A stretch of 64,000 nucleotides of DNA from Apostichopus japonicus (lineage: Eukaryota > Echinodermata > Holothuroidea > Aspidochirotida > Stichopodidae). The first letter of the stretch is position 1; each line of letters begins with the position of its first letter. The stretch lies in the NCBI RefSeq assembly GCF_037975245.1, contig NC_092575.1:12947001-13011000 (forward strand), in the 5' to 3' direction. The position numbers and the translations under genes were made by a program. The notes under the pieces are model-generated. The model made no database searches, was not told where the DNA came from, and was given only the letters and a program-made list of their open reading frames with translations. Positions 14,126 to 27,508 of this stretch are shown one piece after another.

Positions 14126-15833
14126 GTAAGTACTAAATTTTCGTGAAATGCTGTCTCTCCTCGCCGCCAAACGTTATCTCTTTTCGGCTGTTACGGTACT
14201 GGTGTTTGTAATAATTGACTGATGAGGAGTGGATAGAGGGAACGAAGGAAGGATGGAATAAATCAGACAAATTTCTTTACTGAGATAAAACAGCTAGAAG
14301 TTGAAGAGGAGTCATTTTCAAAAAGACTAGCAAATATGCTTTCATGTGTGTAAGGTTTTATAAAACACTTCCTATACATATAAGCTAACTATGTAGCCCA
14401 CTCATAGCTCGTGTGAAAAGCTTATTCAGTTCAGTTATTCCAGTGTTAAAATTTTGAACCAATTTGTAAAGAAGAAGGTAATAGAGAGTAAGAAAGTTAA
14501 GGAAGCATTTAAAAATTAAGAACGTAAAAGTAGTATAAGAAATGGAGGTTACAAAACTAAACATGAAAGGAACAAGTGTTGAAAGAGGAGAAAGAGTTGC
14601 AACAAAGGTTTTAATATTCTAAATTGGGTAAAAAGGGCTAGAGTGAATAAAAGCGAGTTTTGAGAAAAGAGGTATCTTTAAATTAATATGATGTTATTGG
14701 AGGACTTCTTAAATTCTACTTTGTGTTATATTGCACAGAGTTGTTAGGCAATGACTAAGTTACTACAATATTAGTATTCTTAGCATTCCTTATAAAATCT
14801 TGTCTTACAGCTTTATTTGTCTTATGTTTTAGAGTTAACAGTGGAACAGACAAGTTAATAAGCCAGTCTGCAGGGCTTTGGCAAGGCCAGTCTTTTAAAA
14901 AACAAATTTGTCAGGAAATTAACATTTTTCCTTCTCTATATCTATTTGGCTTTATTCAAGCAATTGAAGTCAATGTTATAAAGAACTTTAATAAAAGGTA
15001 ACTTGCTATTAAGTCTATTAAAAAAAGAAAAAAAAAAAAATAAGCCATTAAAACTGGCATGCAACTATTCTGACGTTCATACGTAGTGAATTAATACCTG
15101 AGTCGGTTGATCGGCGTACAGTCATCACTAATTTATAAATTGTAAATTTATATCAGATTGAAATGTGGAAAGAAAAGATGTAGCCAAGCGATAAACTCAT
15201 CCAGATAGACATTGATGGATGTTTATATCAACATTTTAAATCGATTTATAGTCATGTGGTAAAAACAAGAAAATGAGGAGGGAGTCTCTCAGATCGTAAT
15301 TATGAAAGCATTCTGGCATAAATGGTCACTAGGAATTTGGTAAGCCATTACTGGCTATTTCAAAAGAGGAGTGATACCAACTTCAAAGTAAAGCTCAGTT
15401 TTGAAATCGTGTCGTACATTTAAACAGCAGCTGTCAAATAAATTGAATTATTGCACGAAGTTTAATTTCTCATAGAACACTGAATCTGATGTATGTCTCC
15501 TAATTGTTTACTAATCTGCTAAACGTCTTTGCATCTGCGTAGCGATCTGCCCATTTTTGTGGAACATTTTATAAAGCTATGGGGGACTGGATTAGTTATT
15601 CCCTGTCTATGAAAGATATTTTTTATTTAGAAAATAACCTGTCTGCAACAATAACTGCACTCTAGCTATTGATGCACTATATATATATATATATAAAGCA
15701 TCATGTTTGATCTCTAGAGTAAGGCAAAATATGTCACCAAAAATAGAACTAGTATTGTTCGATACAGGTGACAAATGCCTACAGTGGAATTACGACCTTC
15801 CTTACCGGTTTAGAACCTCTAGACATACAATCA

Positions 15834-15902
15834 GCGTCCATGGTTAGGGTGTCCGCGTACAAAGCGGGAGGCCCGGGTTCGAATCACGGTAGAGGCTGGA
15901 AG
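15834..15902 (+). mobile_element. tRNA-like SINE head
   Basis: The segment has an A-box-like TGGTTAGGGTGTCCG, an anticodon-arm-like CCGC-gtacaaa-GCGG hairpin and a near-perfect B box, GGTTCGAATCA, in tRNA order and spacing. The 5' acceptor half is not recognisable. The sequence continues into gaagttttttcactg and a TA run, as expected for a tRNA-derived SINE rather than a functional tRNA gene. Confidence 0.65.
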
Positions 15903-15943
15903 TTTTTTCACTGTTATTGATTTTCCAACTCATTACGATTTTC

Positions 15944-15983
<40 letters not shown>

Positions 15984-18235
15984 TTGATATTCATTTTGAT
16001 TCTACCATCGTGTTTTAATTATAGGTAACCCCACAGCTGTGCTCGTGTCATTACTTAATGTTTTCATACTCGTAAAATATGCAGAAATTTATTCGACTTA
16101 GCTATTAAGTTCCAGATCCAGATTTGAAAACAAGACTTCTAATGCAAATTAATTTCACAGAAACTATAATAAATTTATACGACCATTGGCGCGGCGGTAA
16201 TTTGCTCTGAATTTAGCTGACGTAGGAAATTAAAACACAAAATCTCTCATCACCTCATTGCATGTCTGATCTTATCCCTGAAACATTCATATTTTACTGT
16301 TACATATTTCATCATCTCCAAATTATGCACCAAAGAAAGGAAAACAAATAAAGAAGAGCAAAGGTGGGGTGGGGGAGGGTAGGGGGCAGTAGATTAGCAC
16401 ACGTCATGCTCAGATGACTTTGGGTATTACTACATGCATACATTGAAACAACCAGTGCTCCTCTTGCAAAATGGAAGAAGTCTGCTTACCCTCCCGTAAG
16501 ATCGGCGATTTTTTAGAGCGTGAAAATAAAACTCTGGTAAGAATACAACTAGATTTATGCTTCAATGTCGGTTTCCCGAGAGCTCAATTTGATTTTGTTT
16601 TTTACTGATCTACTGTTTGAGGAACCAATTATCTATAGGGTTATACAATCTATATACACTGGTGTGGATTCTCTGGCTCTGATGCGAGCAAGTGATGTTA
16701 ATTGTCATCTGTGATGCATTCATGTAATCTGATTACAATGGTTACGAATGCGAAAGAACCATTTTGGAAGGGGGGGAAGGGGGGGAAGGGGGGGGAAATT
16801 GACCCAGATCTATACTTTAAAGTATGCTGTATGTATCAATTAAAGACAAAGGTGTTTGTAAATAGATACTCTTTATAACTTACTTTTTAACATTCACAAG
16901 TTCTTAATAGTTTGTAGCATTTTATGTTCAAGTAGACCACTTGAAACATTTGTAAAGAACAGCATTTATTGATTCACACCGCTGTGTGCACATGAAATTC
17001 CATCCCTTCCAGAGATAGGTTGCTAAATGCTTGGTGGAATTCAGCCTGCTACCATTTTAGAATACTTGTGTCCTTCTAGCTTGCAATTGAAACTGTACAT
17101 GCACATGTGGTAACGACAGAGTCAGAAGTTAATCGATGCTTCCAATGGGGAGGGGGGGGAGGTAGCAGGAGTGGGAAAGGCTCAAACATGAGTATACTAT
17201 GGCTTAGAAAATACGGTGTGTAAAATATTGTATTTCTGAAAGCTTGTACAATTGGTACATATGTTCATCCTGTACAAGCAAGTTGGAGTAAAATTCACTA
17301 ACTTAAGAGTACCCTGTCAAAATAGAACAGCTGTTTAGCAACTAACAAAATCCACTGTAGCAAGGCTGAATCTATTGATAAACAACAGAGATTATCTTGT
17401 TAAGACCAGCAGTTCCTTTATATATTGCATGAAACTGCACAGCACAAAAGAATATGTCCTATACAGAAAGGCTGCAGCCCCCTCAGCATACTATAGCCAT
17501 TGGACAAAGTGCCTAAGATAAGCATGTGCAAGTAAATCCCAATTAGTTGATTTAACTTAGATGCCCAGTTTTTATCACGCTATGTTGATTTTTTTTTATA
17601 AATTTTTTATATCATTCAGGACTTACTAGAAGGCTCCTATTATCATGTAGTCCTATAACTAGATCCACTTTACCTAATCAACTTGCTCATTATTAGCAAA
17701 TTATGTGGCTGTCTAAATAAAACTAATCACTATTATGAAAAAGACAAAATATTTAGAATTGAAAAAGAGTCATTGTTTCCATGTTAACGAAGGTTAGGCC
17801 TGTTGAATTAGCAATATAGGGAAGTGTTTCTTGCTTTCATCGGTTGCAGCACTGTCATGTAGAATAAATATTAGAAAGGTTGGGGATATGAAACCTGTTG
17901 AAAATTTGGGCAACCTTTCAAGAAGCTGGCTTTTAAGTTTCATTGACAGAAAAATTAATCTAACCTGTGGCATCTGTTACTTTGGAAGGCTGTATGCTTT
18001 GTGTCATTATGTTACTAATGGGAAATTCACTTTAAAACCTGATAACATAAGATAATGTTTTGTTATTTAATATTTATTGTACTCTTCAATCATGACCAAC
18101 GCATTTTCTGTATGATAAGATACGCTACAATCCTTCTCTTGAAGAGACATGCTCGATGGCTTATCTAACTAAAACCAATTTGCTTTAAAAATGAAAAATT
18201 GTTTGACTAAATTGTTATACTCTTCAAACTGTTAG

Positions 18236-19000
18236 CAAAATAAACATCACCATCCAATCTACAAAAATTAATGTTTACCTGAGGGAGAATGCTTGGGACA
18301 GATTGATATGTCTACTGTAGATGTACTAAGCTGTCAAGGCAGGTAAACTCTTCTAGAACTTTCCCCTTTCTTACTCTGCTCATAACTTTCCATATTTTCA
18401 TTCTAAACATTTAAAGAACATTTAAAAATAACATGAGTCATTAACTCTTCTGCACTTGCAACAACATTGGATGCAAACACCCAACAATCTGCTATCAAAG
18501 AAAGTATTTAAACAAAGTATTAATGAATAGAAACATATTTAAAAGAAATACCAGTGGCTCTGTGATGTCATTTCTAGACTTGTTCAAGTCATTTAATCTT
18601 GCAAACTTTTAAACTTTTATCAAAATAAACATCACCATCCAATCCACAAAAATTAATTTTTACCTGAGGGAGAATTCTTGGGACAGATTGATACGTCTAC
18701 TGTAGATCTATGTACTAAGCTGTCAAGGCAGGTAAACTCTTCTAGAACTTTCCCCTTTCTTATACTCTGCTCATACTTTCCATATTTTCATTCTAAACAT
18801 TTAAAGAACATTTAAAAATAACATGAGTCATTAACTCTTCTGCACTTGCAACAACATTGGATGCAAACAATAACAATCTGCTATCAAAGAAAGTATTTAA
18901 ACAAAGTATTAATGAAAAGAAACATTATATTAAATATAAAACACCAGTGGCTCTGTGATGTCATTTGTAGACTTGTTCAAGTCATTTTATAATCTTGCAC
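18236..19000. repeat. Direct tandem duplication of ~380 bp
   Basis: Copy 1 (about 18236-18607) and copy 2 (about 18621-19000) both run from caaaataaacatcaccatcc to gacttgttcaagtcatt and on to aatcttgca. They are nearly identical over their whole length with scattered substitutions and small indels. The offset is 385 bases. The high identity points to a recent local duplication inside the intron. Confidence 0.92.
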
Positions 19001-20605
19001 CCGAAGGAAAATCAACAACGGTCTGCATTAGATCTCCCAAACTGAAAAAGAAGATTTTGCTGAGCGTTTGATGAGAGTTCTCTATCTCAATATATCCTTA
19101 CCATATAGGTCAATGATGATGGGTTGTTTTTATCCGTCCTTTAAAAAACTCTAGGAGAATAAACGAGATTTGGGATGAAAAAGAAAGACAAGGAAGTATT
19201 GACAAGTCTGTAGGTCTTACGACCTGATTGTTCGATGTAATCAGGCGAAATGTGTCAGTTCTTTTTAGAATAGTAGATGGCCATTTATGCTAATAGCAAA
19301 GCACATCAGCTATAGTTTTCCCAAGAAAGTTTGTAATTTAAGGAAATTTACAGCTGGTTTGAAATCATTTGGTTGTTTGCTTCAAAGTTTAACTTAATTT
19401 GACAAATTTCTCAAACCAGTTCACTTTGCTTTTCGAGTGTCCATGGAATTTGCCTCATATGCATTGGGAAAGTTGAGTGGCTTAATTGTAGCTTACTCTT
19501 AATGGCAAGTGGCTTACTGTAGTCTATAATTAAAAACATTAGCTTGTGTTTGGATGTTTGTCTTACCATTTGAAAGAACCTTCCTTCTTGAAGATAAAAA
19601 CTGAATTGTTTCTCGGGGGCAAAAAATACCATTCTTTGGCCATCACCAGCTAAGACGGCAGCTTTTTCGCTTCTATATTACCATTGCCTATATCCATGCA
19701 ACAATTGCACTGGTCTAATTTAAAGTCACAAGTGGATGAGAAATATGAAAGGACATTATTCTGGCATGCTTATTGTCCAAGGTTAAAGCTATATATAAAT
19801 TACAACTATAGATCTATGAGACTGTTGACCAGAGATTTCACCCAAAGAAAATTATCAAAATAATTAATATGTATTCAGTATGGTGGTTGAAATTTACATT
19901 GCTTTTTTTTGGTTGTTCCAATAGTTATATTTGAATAAAAATCGAAATAATTTCCTAAAGTGGCTAACCTATGAAAGATAGTATTTAATGGTATTGATAT
20001 CTAGCTATTTGAAAACCTCTATGGTAAGTTTGAATGACGTGTCACTAGCAGTGTTCAGAAAAAAAAATATCTTAATTCAAGAACATTCCTATATATAGAT
20101 ATACACATCGACTATCATAAAGTGTGTATATATTCAAATGCAGATTGCTCTGCAAACACAGGAAACAAACAGTGTATATAAGGTAGTGAACTTAAAAACA
20201 TTATTCCAAGTCTGATATAGGTCTATATATAGCCTCTGCAAATTTACATCACTCGTTCAAAATTTTGAAGTTCCGAAAACCTAGAAATGGAAGTCGCTGC
20301 GCACGATTTGCCCGGTAAAGGTTATTCTGGGATAAATTTTTGTCCTGGAATTTTGTCGAGCAAACCGTGCATCTCTCGAGTCGTACGTGGTGATAAACTG
20401 CCCCGAAAGGATTAGGTGGTAATATTTGAATAGGGACTGTTTGAAATCCTCACTTGGCTCGCGATCATTTTCTACTTTTAAACCATCACTCATTCCCCCC
20501 ATTTAATTGAAATGAGAAAAAATGTCGCAAATAGCCCCAAGCCGTAACAGTCTCCCCTCAACGGGGGTTTACAATTTCTCTTGTTCTTTTTTCTGCCATC
20601 TACAG

Positions 20606-20695
20606 ACGGTTCAACTTCAAAATGCATTAGCCCAGAACTCATCCCTGGTCAAACAGCTTGCAGAACTTCAGGGGAAATTAAGCGTCTTTGAACAG
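20606..20695 (+). CDS. RIMBP2: RIMBP exon: coiled coil, part 2
   Basis: There are 90 bases (30 codons, phase 0-0). The acceptor is ttctgccatctacag and the donor GTGGGT. The peptide begins TVQLQNALAQNSSLVKQL and ends GKLSVFEQ. Leucines and other hydrophobics recur at heptad-like spacing with polar residues between, consistent with continuing coiled coil. It keeps the frame of the exon at 14042 and of the exon at 26845. Confidence 0.75.
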
Positions 20696-22950
20696 GTGGG
20701 TAAACCTTTGAGACTTGACATTCTCCTGGGTCGACTGTCAACTTCTTGGTAGTCGAGTGAGCTTACCCAGGGAGACGTTCACCTCTGCGAGGTTTTCTCA
20801 AGGACGAATACTTATCTCGTTTTCTTCTCCCTTTCTTTTTTTCACATTTAATATTGTTCTCCTTTCTTCGATTCTCCTTTCTCTGAAGAGCAGCTTTTGA
20901 ATTTTTGGTCAGTAAGTTTATAAGAAACCTATATGTGGCATGAAGAGATTGCAGTTGGTCAATCTAAGTGAGTAAAGTGGACGTCTCATACCATATTAAA
21001 GATATTTCGGAATTGTCAGCTCGGGCACTTTTGCATATAGTGCATAAACAAAATGCAAACAAGGAAATTTATCCAAGATTTTGTTCTCTAAAGGCATTTT
21101 CTTTTCAGTTTGGGAAATTAAAGATGATCAGATCAGGCTGAAGAACATGCATTGTAATTGGATTTGAATAACAGCATCTTTTCGGAGATTTTAAACTATC
21201 TCAAGAATAGAGCAATATTTTGTAGTTCTTCACAATTAGGGATCCAGGTACATTCATTCATTTAACATTCATTCAGGGGAAGAATTAAAGTATTGCTCAG
21301 GAATCCCCTCCCTGGGGATCCAGGGGTGTATGGCATAACCCCTAAGTTTCAACCTCACACAAAACTTCAAAAGTATTGATTAGCAAAACCTTTTGTTCAT
21401 ACCTAATGACACACTTAATTTATAGTTTCAAATATACCTTGAAATGCACCATTTGACATAATAATCTTCCAATTTTGCTGGGTATGACCAAACCTAACCC
21501 CCCCCCCACCCCATACCATTTAAGAATCGGATTCAACGGAGCCGCAGTGCTACATTCCTCCTTTATAAAATCTTGGATCAACCTGCAGCCCTTCCATTAA
21601 GGTTGGATTGGACCACCTAAATCAGTCACAGGCCATTCAGAGTCGACCCCTCACCCCCCCCCCTTGGCCCGGTCCCTTAAAATCCTATTCTCTCCACTGG
21701 AGAGATACATTAACTATAATTTCAAGGAAAACAAGACACAAAGCACAGTAGCACCAAATGTGGGTAACCTGGGTGGGCTGTACTCTAGTACTCTCCATTA
21801 TAATCCAGATCGCTTTTCGTAACACTTTAAACAACCATCAATGCAGGATGGGTCAGTCGGCTTCATTCTCCAGCCTCTTCATGATTATGTCACAGCTGCA
21901 CTAACAATTATCATTATCAGACAAATCAGCATGATTCGAATTAGTAAATCTTTAGTAGCATCATGTTCCCTTGCTACACTGTCATCTTAATCACATATTA
22001 AATTATTAAAAAGATCTGTGGTCGGGCGTGCGTCTCCTTTGATATTCTTCTCGATACAGTTAATATACTAAGGTACGTGTGCCTCGAACAATTCTGCTAT
22101 CCAGCTGCTGTTCTCTGTTAAATATTCATAAACATATCAAGAGCATTTTATATGCTAACAGTCAGTTAGGCTTTCTACCTATCGTGCTTCCTCTTCCAGA
22201 ATAATTTCCTCCCCCGGCAATTTGTTTTGATTTTCTTTGGGGTTTTTTATCCTCCCAACGATGCAAGCCGTATCCGAGCATAATTCAGCTGCATGAAAGA
22301 AAGGATTTTTTACCCGGCGGTAGGCAGCATCTCGTGCCCTCGAGAGACAGATTGAGATTTATTATCGGCTCATCCTGTTTTCATTTTGCCAATTTGTGCT
22401 CTTTTTTTCCATCGCAAATCAGATTTTCATCTTTTTTTTTTCATCTTTTTTTTCTTTTTTGATCACTTTAAATTTGGTGTCTTGTCAGTTGAAAAAGGTG
22501 TTACTTGGCTACCATAGCAATATCTGCTGTATTCACTAAGAGCTAACGAGGGAATTGTCGAAATATTCAATTCGAAAGATTTCATGAAATGAAGTCGCGG
22601 TAGTAGCTAGTATAAATAAGTATGCATAATGAACACACGATTTCTTGCCTTTGTTTATTAATTTGTAAAACTAGCAGAATGGCTGTACATACTTCTTTCA
22701 GTCTATGTCGGATTTTTTCAATATTTTTTTAGGTTCAATTCCTTTATGGAGAATTGGGATTTGAATGAAAAAGGAATATTGGAATGATGATATTTTTCAC
22801 AGAACTATAAAGTGGGCCAGGCTACCGAGGAACTTTTTTCCACATTTTTTTTAACTTTAGATTTAAGCGATTTTTCAATGAAATAGGATGTGGATTTCAC
22901 AAAGAGATTTTATAGCAAGAACTGCCTTGGAAAAGAGCAAAGATATGCAT

Positions 22951-23438
22951 GGCTAGAATGGGGTTTGAACCTGGTGACCTCTGGGTTACAAGCCCAGTGA
23001 CCTCTGGGTTACAAGCTCAGTGACCTCTTGGTTACAAGCCCAGTGACCTCTGGGTTACAAGCTCAGAGACCTCTCAGTTACAAACCCAGTGACCTCTGGG
23101 TTACAAGCTCAGTGACCTCTGGGTTACAAGCCCAGTGACCTCTGGGTTACAAGCCCAGTGACCTCTGAGTTACAAGCCCAGTGACCTCTGGGTTACAAGC
23201 CCAGTGACCTCTGGGTTACAAGCCCAGTGACCTCTGGGTTACAAGCCCAGTGACCACTGGGTTACAAGCCCAGTGACCACTGGGTTACAAGCCCAGTGAC
23301 CACTGGGTTACAAGCCCAGTGACCACTGGGTTACAAGCCCAGTGACCACTGGGTTACAAGCCCAGTGACCTCTGGGTTACAAGCCCAGTGACCTCTGGGT
23401 TACAAGCCTAGTGCTCTACAAACTGAGCTATCCATCCC
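22951..23438 (-). repeat. tRNA-Thr-like sequence with expanded anticodon arm
   Basis: Read on the minus strand, 23438-23411 gives a tRNA 5' half: gggatggatagctcagtttgtagagcac, with a D-stem pair gctc/gagc. After the repeat, 22973 down to 22951 gives a T-arm-like caggttcaaacccca. Between them, the anticodon arm CTGGG-CTTGTAA-CCCAG (loop anticodon TGT, threonine) plus variable loop is repeated in tandem. The T stem and acceptor stem pair poorly, so this is a tRNA pseudogene or SINE head, not a working tRNA. Confidence 0.8.
22974..23410. repeat. Minisatellite, 19 copies of a 23-bp anticodon-arm unit
   Basis: The unit is gtgacctctgggttacaagcc plus ca, 23 bases, repeated exactly 19 times without an indel (437 bases). 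Units 13-17 are a consecutive block with accActggg in place of acctctggg. That change lengthens the unit's hairpin to CACTGGG/CCCAGTG. Units 2, 4 and 6 share a gctca variant. These variant blocks are typical of unequal exchange or slippage. Confidence 0.95.
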
Positions 23439-25615
23439 TAATAGTTGGTGGTGATCCCTACTGCATAAAGCCATTTCTTTGTTCGTTCTTTACCATTGTC
23501 TAAACTTTCAAAGCCCGTTTTCCATCATTTGAGAATCCTTTCTTCTTTGTTTCTCTTCAAGGGTAATGAACTACCTCAAAGAGATTAAAATTCATCTGCA
23601 TCTTGTCGTAATATTCCAGATAAAAATGCAGATAATCGACGTTGCCTCTCTGATTTCCTTTTATCTCGAAACAGCCATTAGTGAATTCCTCCATTGGATA
23701 AATTGAATCAAATTTTCATTCCCTGTTTTGTATCTTTTCTCCTCGTCAACGTTTCTAAAATACAGGACGAGCTGTAATTTGAACACATTTGTCGATAGAA
23801 CTGATTTCTCATTATTCAGATCTACTTTTATCCCTGGTCTCGCCACAAAAAAAAATTCATTACGAGGCCGTCCGGAAGGTTAAAAGACAAGTTTTGCATA
23901 AAATTCATTTTGAGTCGGAGTGTCAGGAAATGCAAGCTACTATATTTCTAAGGTGTGTTTGCCAAAAGCACCTCCAGAATTTATTGACCTATTGGGTACA
24001 GCTTTCCTCAATGTGAAACCAGCTCAATTAGTTTTGTAAGCATTTAGAAAGTTTTTTCCATAGAGAGTATTATAACTCATTTGCATAAAACTTTGAAAAT
24101 TTTCCTTTTTTATTTTTTTATATATTTTTTTTTAATTATTAATCCTTTGATTTTTGGAAATAATACTTGACTAATAAAACTAATATGGCCTACATTGTAA
24201 TGGAATTTTAGTGTCGAATAACATAAATTTTTTGTTGTTGTTGTTGATTGAATCGAGACACTCTGATGTTGTTTGAATGGATATGAAGTTTGTCATCGAT
24301 GGTATGAAACACACACTTGTATTAAGCCTGTAAAATTTACCACTGATGTATATACCATCTCAGTTCATCCTTGCATGCAATTGGAAAGAATCAAGGATGT
24401 ACGTGGAAGAAACAGCTTTTTTTTTTTATATATTTCTTTTTTTCTTATCACAAATTGGGGAGAGTGTAATAAATGTTTCCATATTGATAGAGTACAGAAG
24501 ACCTAAAGGGAAATGTCTGCATCATTTATGATGCGCCCCGGTCTCCGGTTTCACACGGAGGAGAGAGTTGTCTTCTTCATCAACATAAACCATATCCTCG
24601 AGTTAATTTGTATCTTCCAACGGCCATAAACTCTTGGCAACAGGTTTTTTTTTTAATGCCACAAGGAATAATAAAATATACAGCATAGTCACTTTTTTTT
24701 TCAATGTATATAGAACAGGCCCATCAGAGATTAGCGAAACGAAACGTCGGCGGTTTGGTGTAGGATATACGTCCTTTCCTTCTCGCATTCAATTATTAAC
24801 GGTAGATGAAAACACTGTATGATTTATGGTTCTCTTTGTGTAAGAAAACTGGAACCGTCCTTAATGTGAACGCGTCACAAGTGGTGAGAACACAGAGATG
24901 AACGAAGGAGTTGATGGAATATTTATGAAGTCATGTTTTGATAGGAGATTATAAAGTGGTATTGCTTGGATGCATGGTTAGAAATTTATGGTACTCTTTA
25001 GTGTTTTGTTTTAACATGATAAACATAATCTCTCCATTAATTTCAGAAAATGTGAACATGCTTTCCATAAAATTACGAAAACTTAAAAGTTCTGTTTGAA
25101 ACAATAAATGAAGTGTTTCTTTTGGCCTATGAACACAAGACAACCTGCCGGTGGTTAGTGTGATATCAGTCACTGACAATAAAATATTTATGTCCCAAAG
25201 CTTATATGCAAATTAGACTTTACCAATACTTAGATCTATTTGCTATGGAATGTTATTTAGGACTGGAATGTAGAATTGAAAATAGAACACTGCCCAGACT
25301 GAGTCATAACTTAAGAATCAGACAATGAGACAGTATGTCTGTAAAGCCGTATAACAATGTTTTAATCTGGTCATATTAATGTACGGTGGCAGTAGTGGGA
25401 TTCTCCGATTATTATGTTTTGGCACTCATTTCATAGTCAATCTTTAACTTAAAGGAGGAGGTACTTCATCTATTGGAAAAACTTTACTTTCTAAATGAGG
25501 CTCTCCAGCCATGCTCAAAATCGATAGAGGGCGCTGTCATATCGGACATACAGTATCTAATTCCGCAAAACTAGACTTGTTTCAGTCTCTGACTGCAGAT
25601 ATACATGCAGGTATA

Positions 25616-26131
25616 CCTAAGTTGACCATATTTCACTAACTGGAATCAGGGACATTTATTGCGTGACTGATATGGGGAGGGGTCTAAGGGGAGTGCCTAA
25701 GGTGCTTAGATGTCAAATGGTGATTTTAGAAGCACTTTTTAAATCAATTTTACTTTCAAAAATGTAGCTGTTTCTTAGATGAAATTCACTTACTTTACGT
25801 GGTTCTTTGAGAGCTTGTGAGTTGCTCATGCTCACACTATAAGTGTTGTTGTGTCACCGTAGTTGCCAATTATACGGTCGAAAGCGTGCTAGGCTAGATC
25901 GATCTAGCATATTTTCACAGTGTTTCCACTTTACACTGGCCCACCTGAAATACTGGTTATAAGTTCCGTTCTGCGACTGCACACTTGACTAAATTTTGTT
26001 TTTACAATTATTTTACTGATAATGCGGGATATTTTCGAAATTCCTGAACATTTTGACGAATCGGGGACATTTTCGGGACACTTGTTCATCGGGGACAGCA
26101 CACTGTAATCGGGACGTCTGGTCGCCTTAGG
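25616..26131. mobile_element. MITE-like element with ~20-bp terminal inverted repeats
   Basis: The left end is CCTAAGTTGACCATA and the inverted right end CCTAAGGCGACCAGA. Both are flanked by TATA (25612-25615 and 26132-26135), which fits a TA-type target site as in Tc1/mariner-like or related elements. The length is 516 bp. No transposase frame is recognisable, and the minus-strand frame across the right end is just the repeat read through. Confidence 0.6.
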
Positions 26132-26844
26132 TATACCATGAGTTGTTATCACTAGTGGTATACACAATTTCGCTCTCTAATTATGGAGGAAGAGATCTTT
26201 TGAAATATATATTTTCAAACTTTTCAGTAGCACTTTTATTATTGGTACACCCAACCTGCAAAAGTGAAACCCTGAACTAGTCAATCACCCAGCGCGTCAG
26301 TATCCAGCGAATTTGCACGTGATCGTGGAACTTTGATTGGAAGAGGTCTGTAAGCAGTACAGATTACTCGCATTAAGAACAATATGACAGCATCCTCTGT
26401 TGAAACACTGGAGGGTCAAACTTGGGTCATCAATAAATCAATACCGGACAGAATATTTCTGATTGAAGTAAATTTGTATGCGTAACCTGTGAGAGTACGA
26501 GCATTTTCTTGCTAAAAACTTCTTGGTGAAATTTGCATGAATTTTGACATGCTGTTTGGGAGATAACTGTATTTCCTACTCAACAATCATGCTCTCATTT
26601 GCTGCTCATATATACTACTTTTTTTTCATGTACTAATGTGTTCATCTAAAGGTCAAGAAAAGTATAGTGTCTCTAATAAAATTCTCATGTGAATACTGTG
26701 TTATCCTCTAGGAGATCAAGTAATACATAGATAGTATAGAGACACCAATAGCAATTAGATTAATATTAGTCTAAGTGCTTAAAAATGACAATTAATAACA
26801 AATAAAAATGTCTTACTTTTTTCTCTTTTTTTTTCTGGTTGTAG

Positions 26845-26967
26845 GTGTCTGAAGAATGTAAGAAGCTTAGGACTGACCTAGATTTGCACAAGGCACTGCT
26901 CAAGAAAACCACAGACGAAAGAGACTTATTCAAAGCAAGACTGGAAAAGCTAGAGAACGAATTTAAG
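26845..26967 (+). CDS. RIMBP2: RIMBP exon: coiled coil, part 3
   Basis: There are 123 bases (41 codons, phase 0-0) after the acceptor ttttttttctggttgtag and before the donor GTACAT. The peptide opens VSEECKKLRTDLDLHKALLK and closes ARLEKLENEFK. Its alternating charged and leucine pattern is a clear coiled coil. The coil is expected to mediate self-association or binding at the active zone; which partner it binds in this animal cannot be seen from sequence. Confidence 0.88.
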
Positions 26968-27508
26968 GTACATTATGATAAGATATTACCATTGCAATCT
27001 GCCTGTACAGGTGATGCTCAGGCTCAGTGTGCATTTACATGATCTACGATACTCTGATTCACAGATGATACGTAGAGGCTCAACAACACTGGTTATGTGG
27101 CTTCGTTGAAACGTTATTCATGAAGCATGAGAACAATTTTCTGTTCACATGCTAATACCTACACAGCTGTGATATATGTAGAGGCAACATATTGAAGAGA
27201 TGTTAAGGTTTGTTCTTCAAAGGACATTTTGGGCATATTTCCAAAATGATAAAGTTTTCCCCAAAAGTCTTAATAATGAACTATTAAAAATATGTGCAGC
27301 TAATATCCCAGTGTGAGATAATTGTCTTATGGTATCATGTTATAAATGAAAAATGATTATCTGACAAAACAGAGGAAGAAGAAAAACATCTACATGCCAA
27401 AAATCCGCTGCTAATAGTCGTAATCGATCCACTCATATCTGCCATATTGTAGCTTTGATATCAGATATCAAAAACCATCTCAATTTTTACCTTCCCGTTC
27501 CCCCTCAG
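26968..27508 (+). other. Intron, 541 bp
   Basis: Ordinary AT-rich intron. It ends in a pyrimidine-rich acceptor (ccttcccgttccccctcag). No repeat or second coding segment was noticed. Confidence 0.7.

Larger units (their letters stand above)
14126..20605 (+). other. Intron, 6.5 kb
   Basis: No coding segment is supported. Contents are TA microsatellites (15676-15696 and 15946-15980), a tRNA-like SINE head (15834-15902), G-rich imperfect repeats (16771-16797) and a direct tandem duplication of about 380 bp (18236-19000). The minus-strand frame at 20281-20502 was considered and not accepted. Confidence 0.6.
20696..26844 (+). other. Intron, 6.1 kb
   Basis: No exon is supported. The notable content is the expanded tRNA-Thr-like repeat (22951-23438) and an inverted-repeat element with TATA target duplications (25616-26131). 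The remainder is AT-rich with pyrimidine and poly-C runs. Confidence 0.6.

Noticed and set aside
20281-20502. 73-codon minus-strand frame just before an RIMBP exon
   Set aside because: Coding-like composition, but no recognisable domain and no matching exons on that strand.
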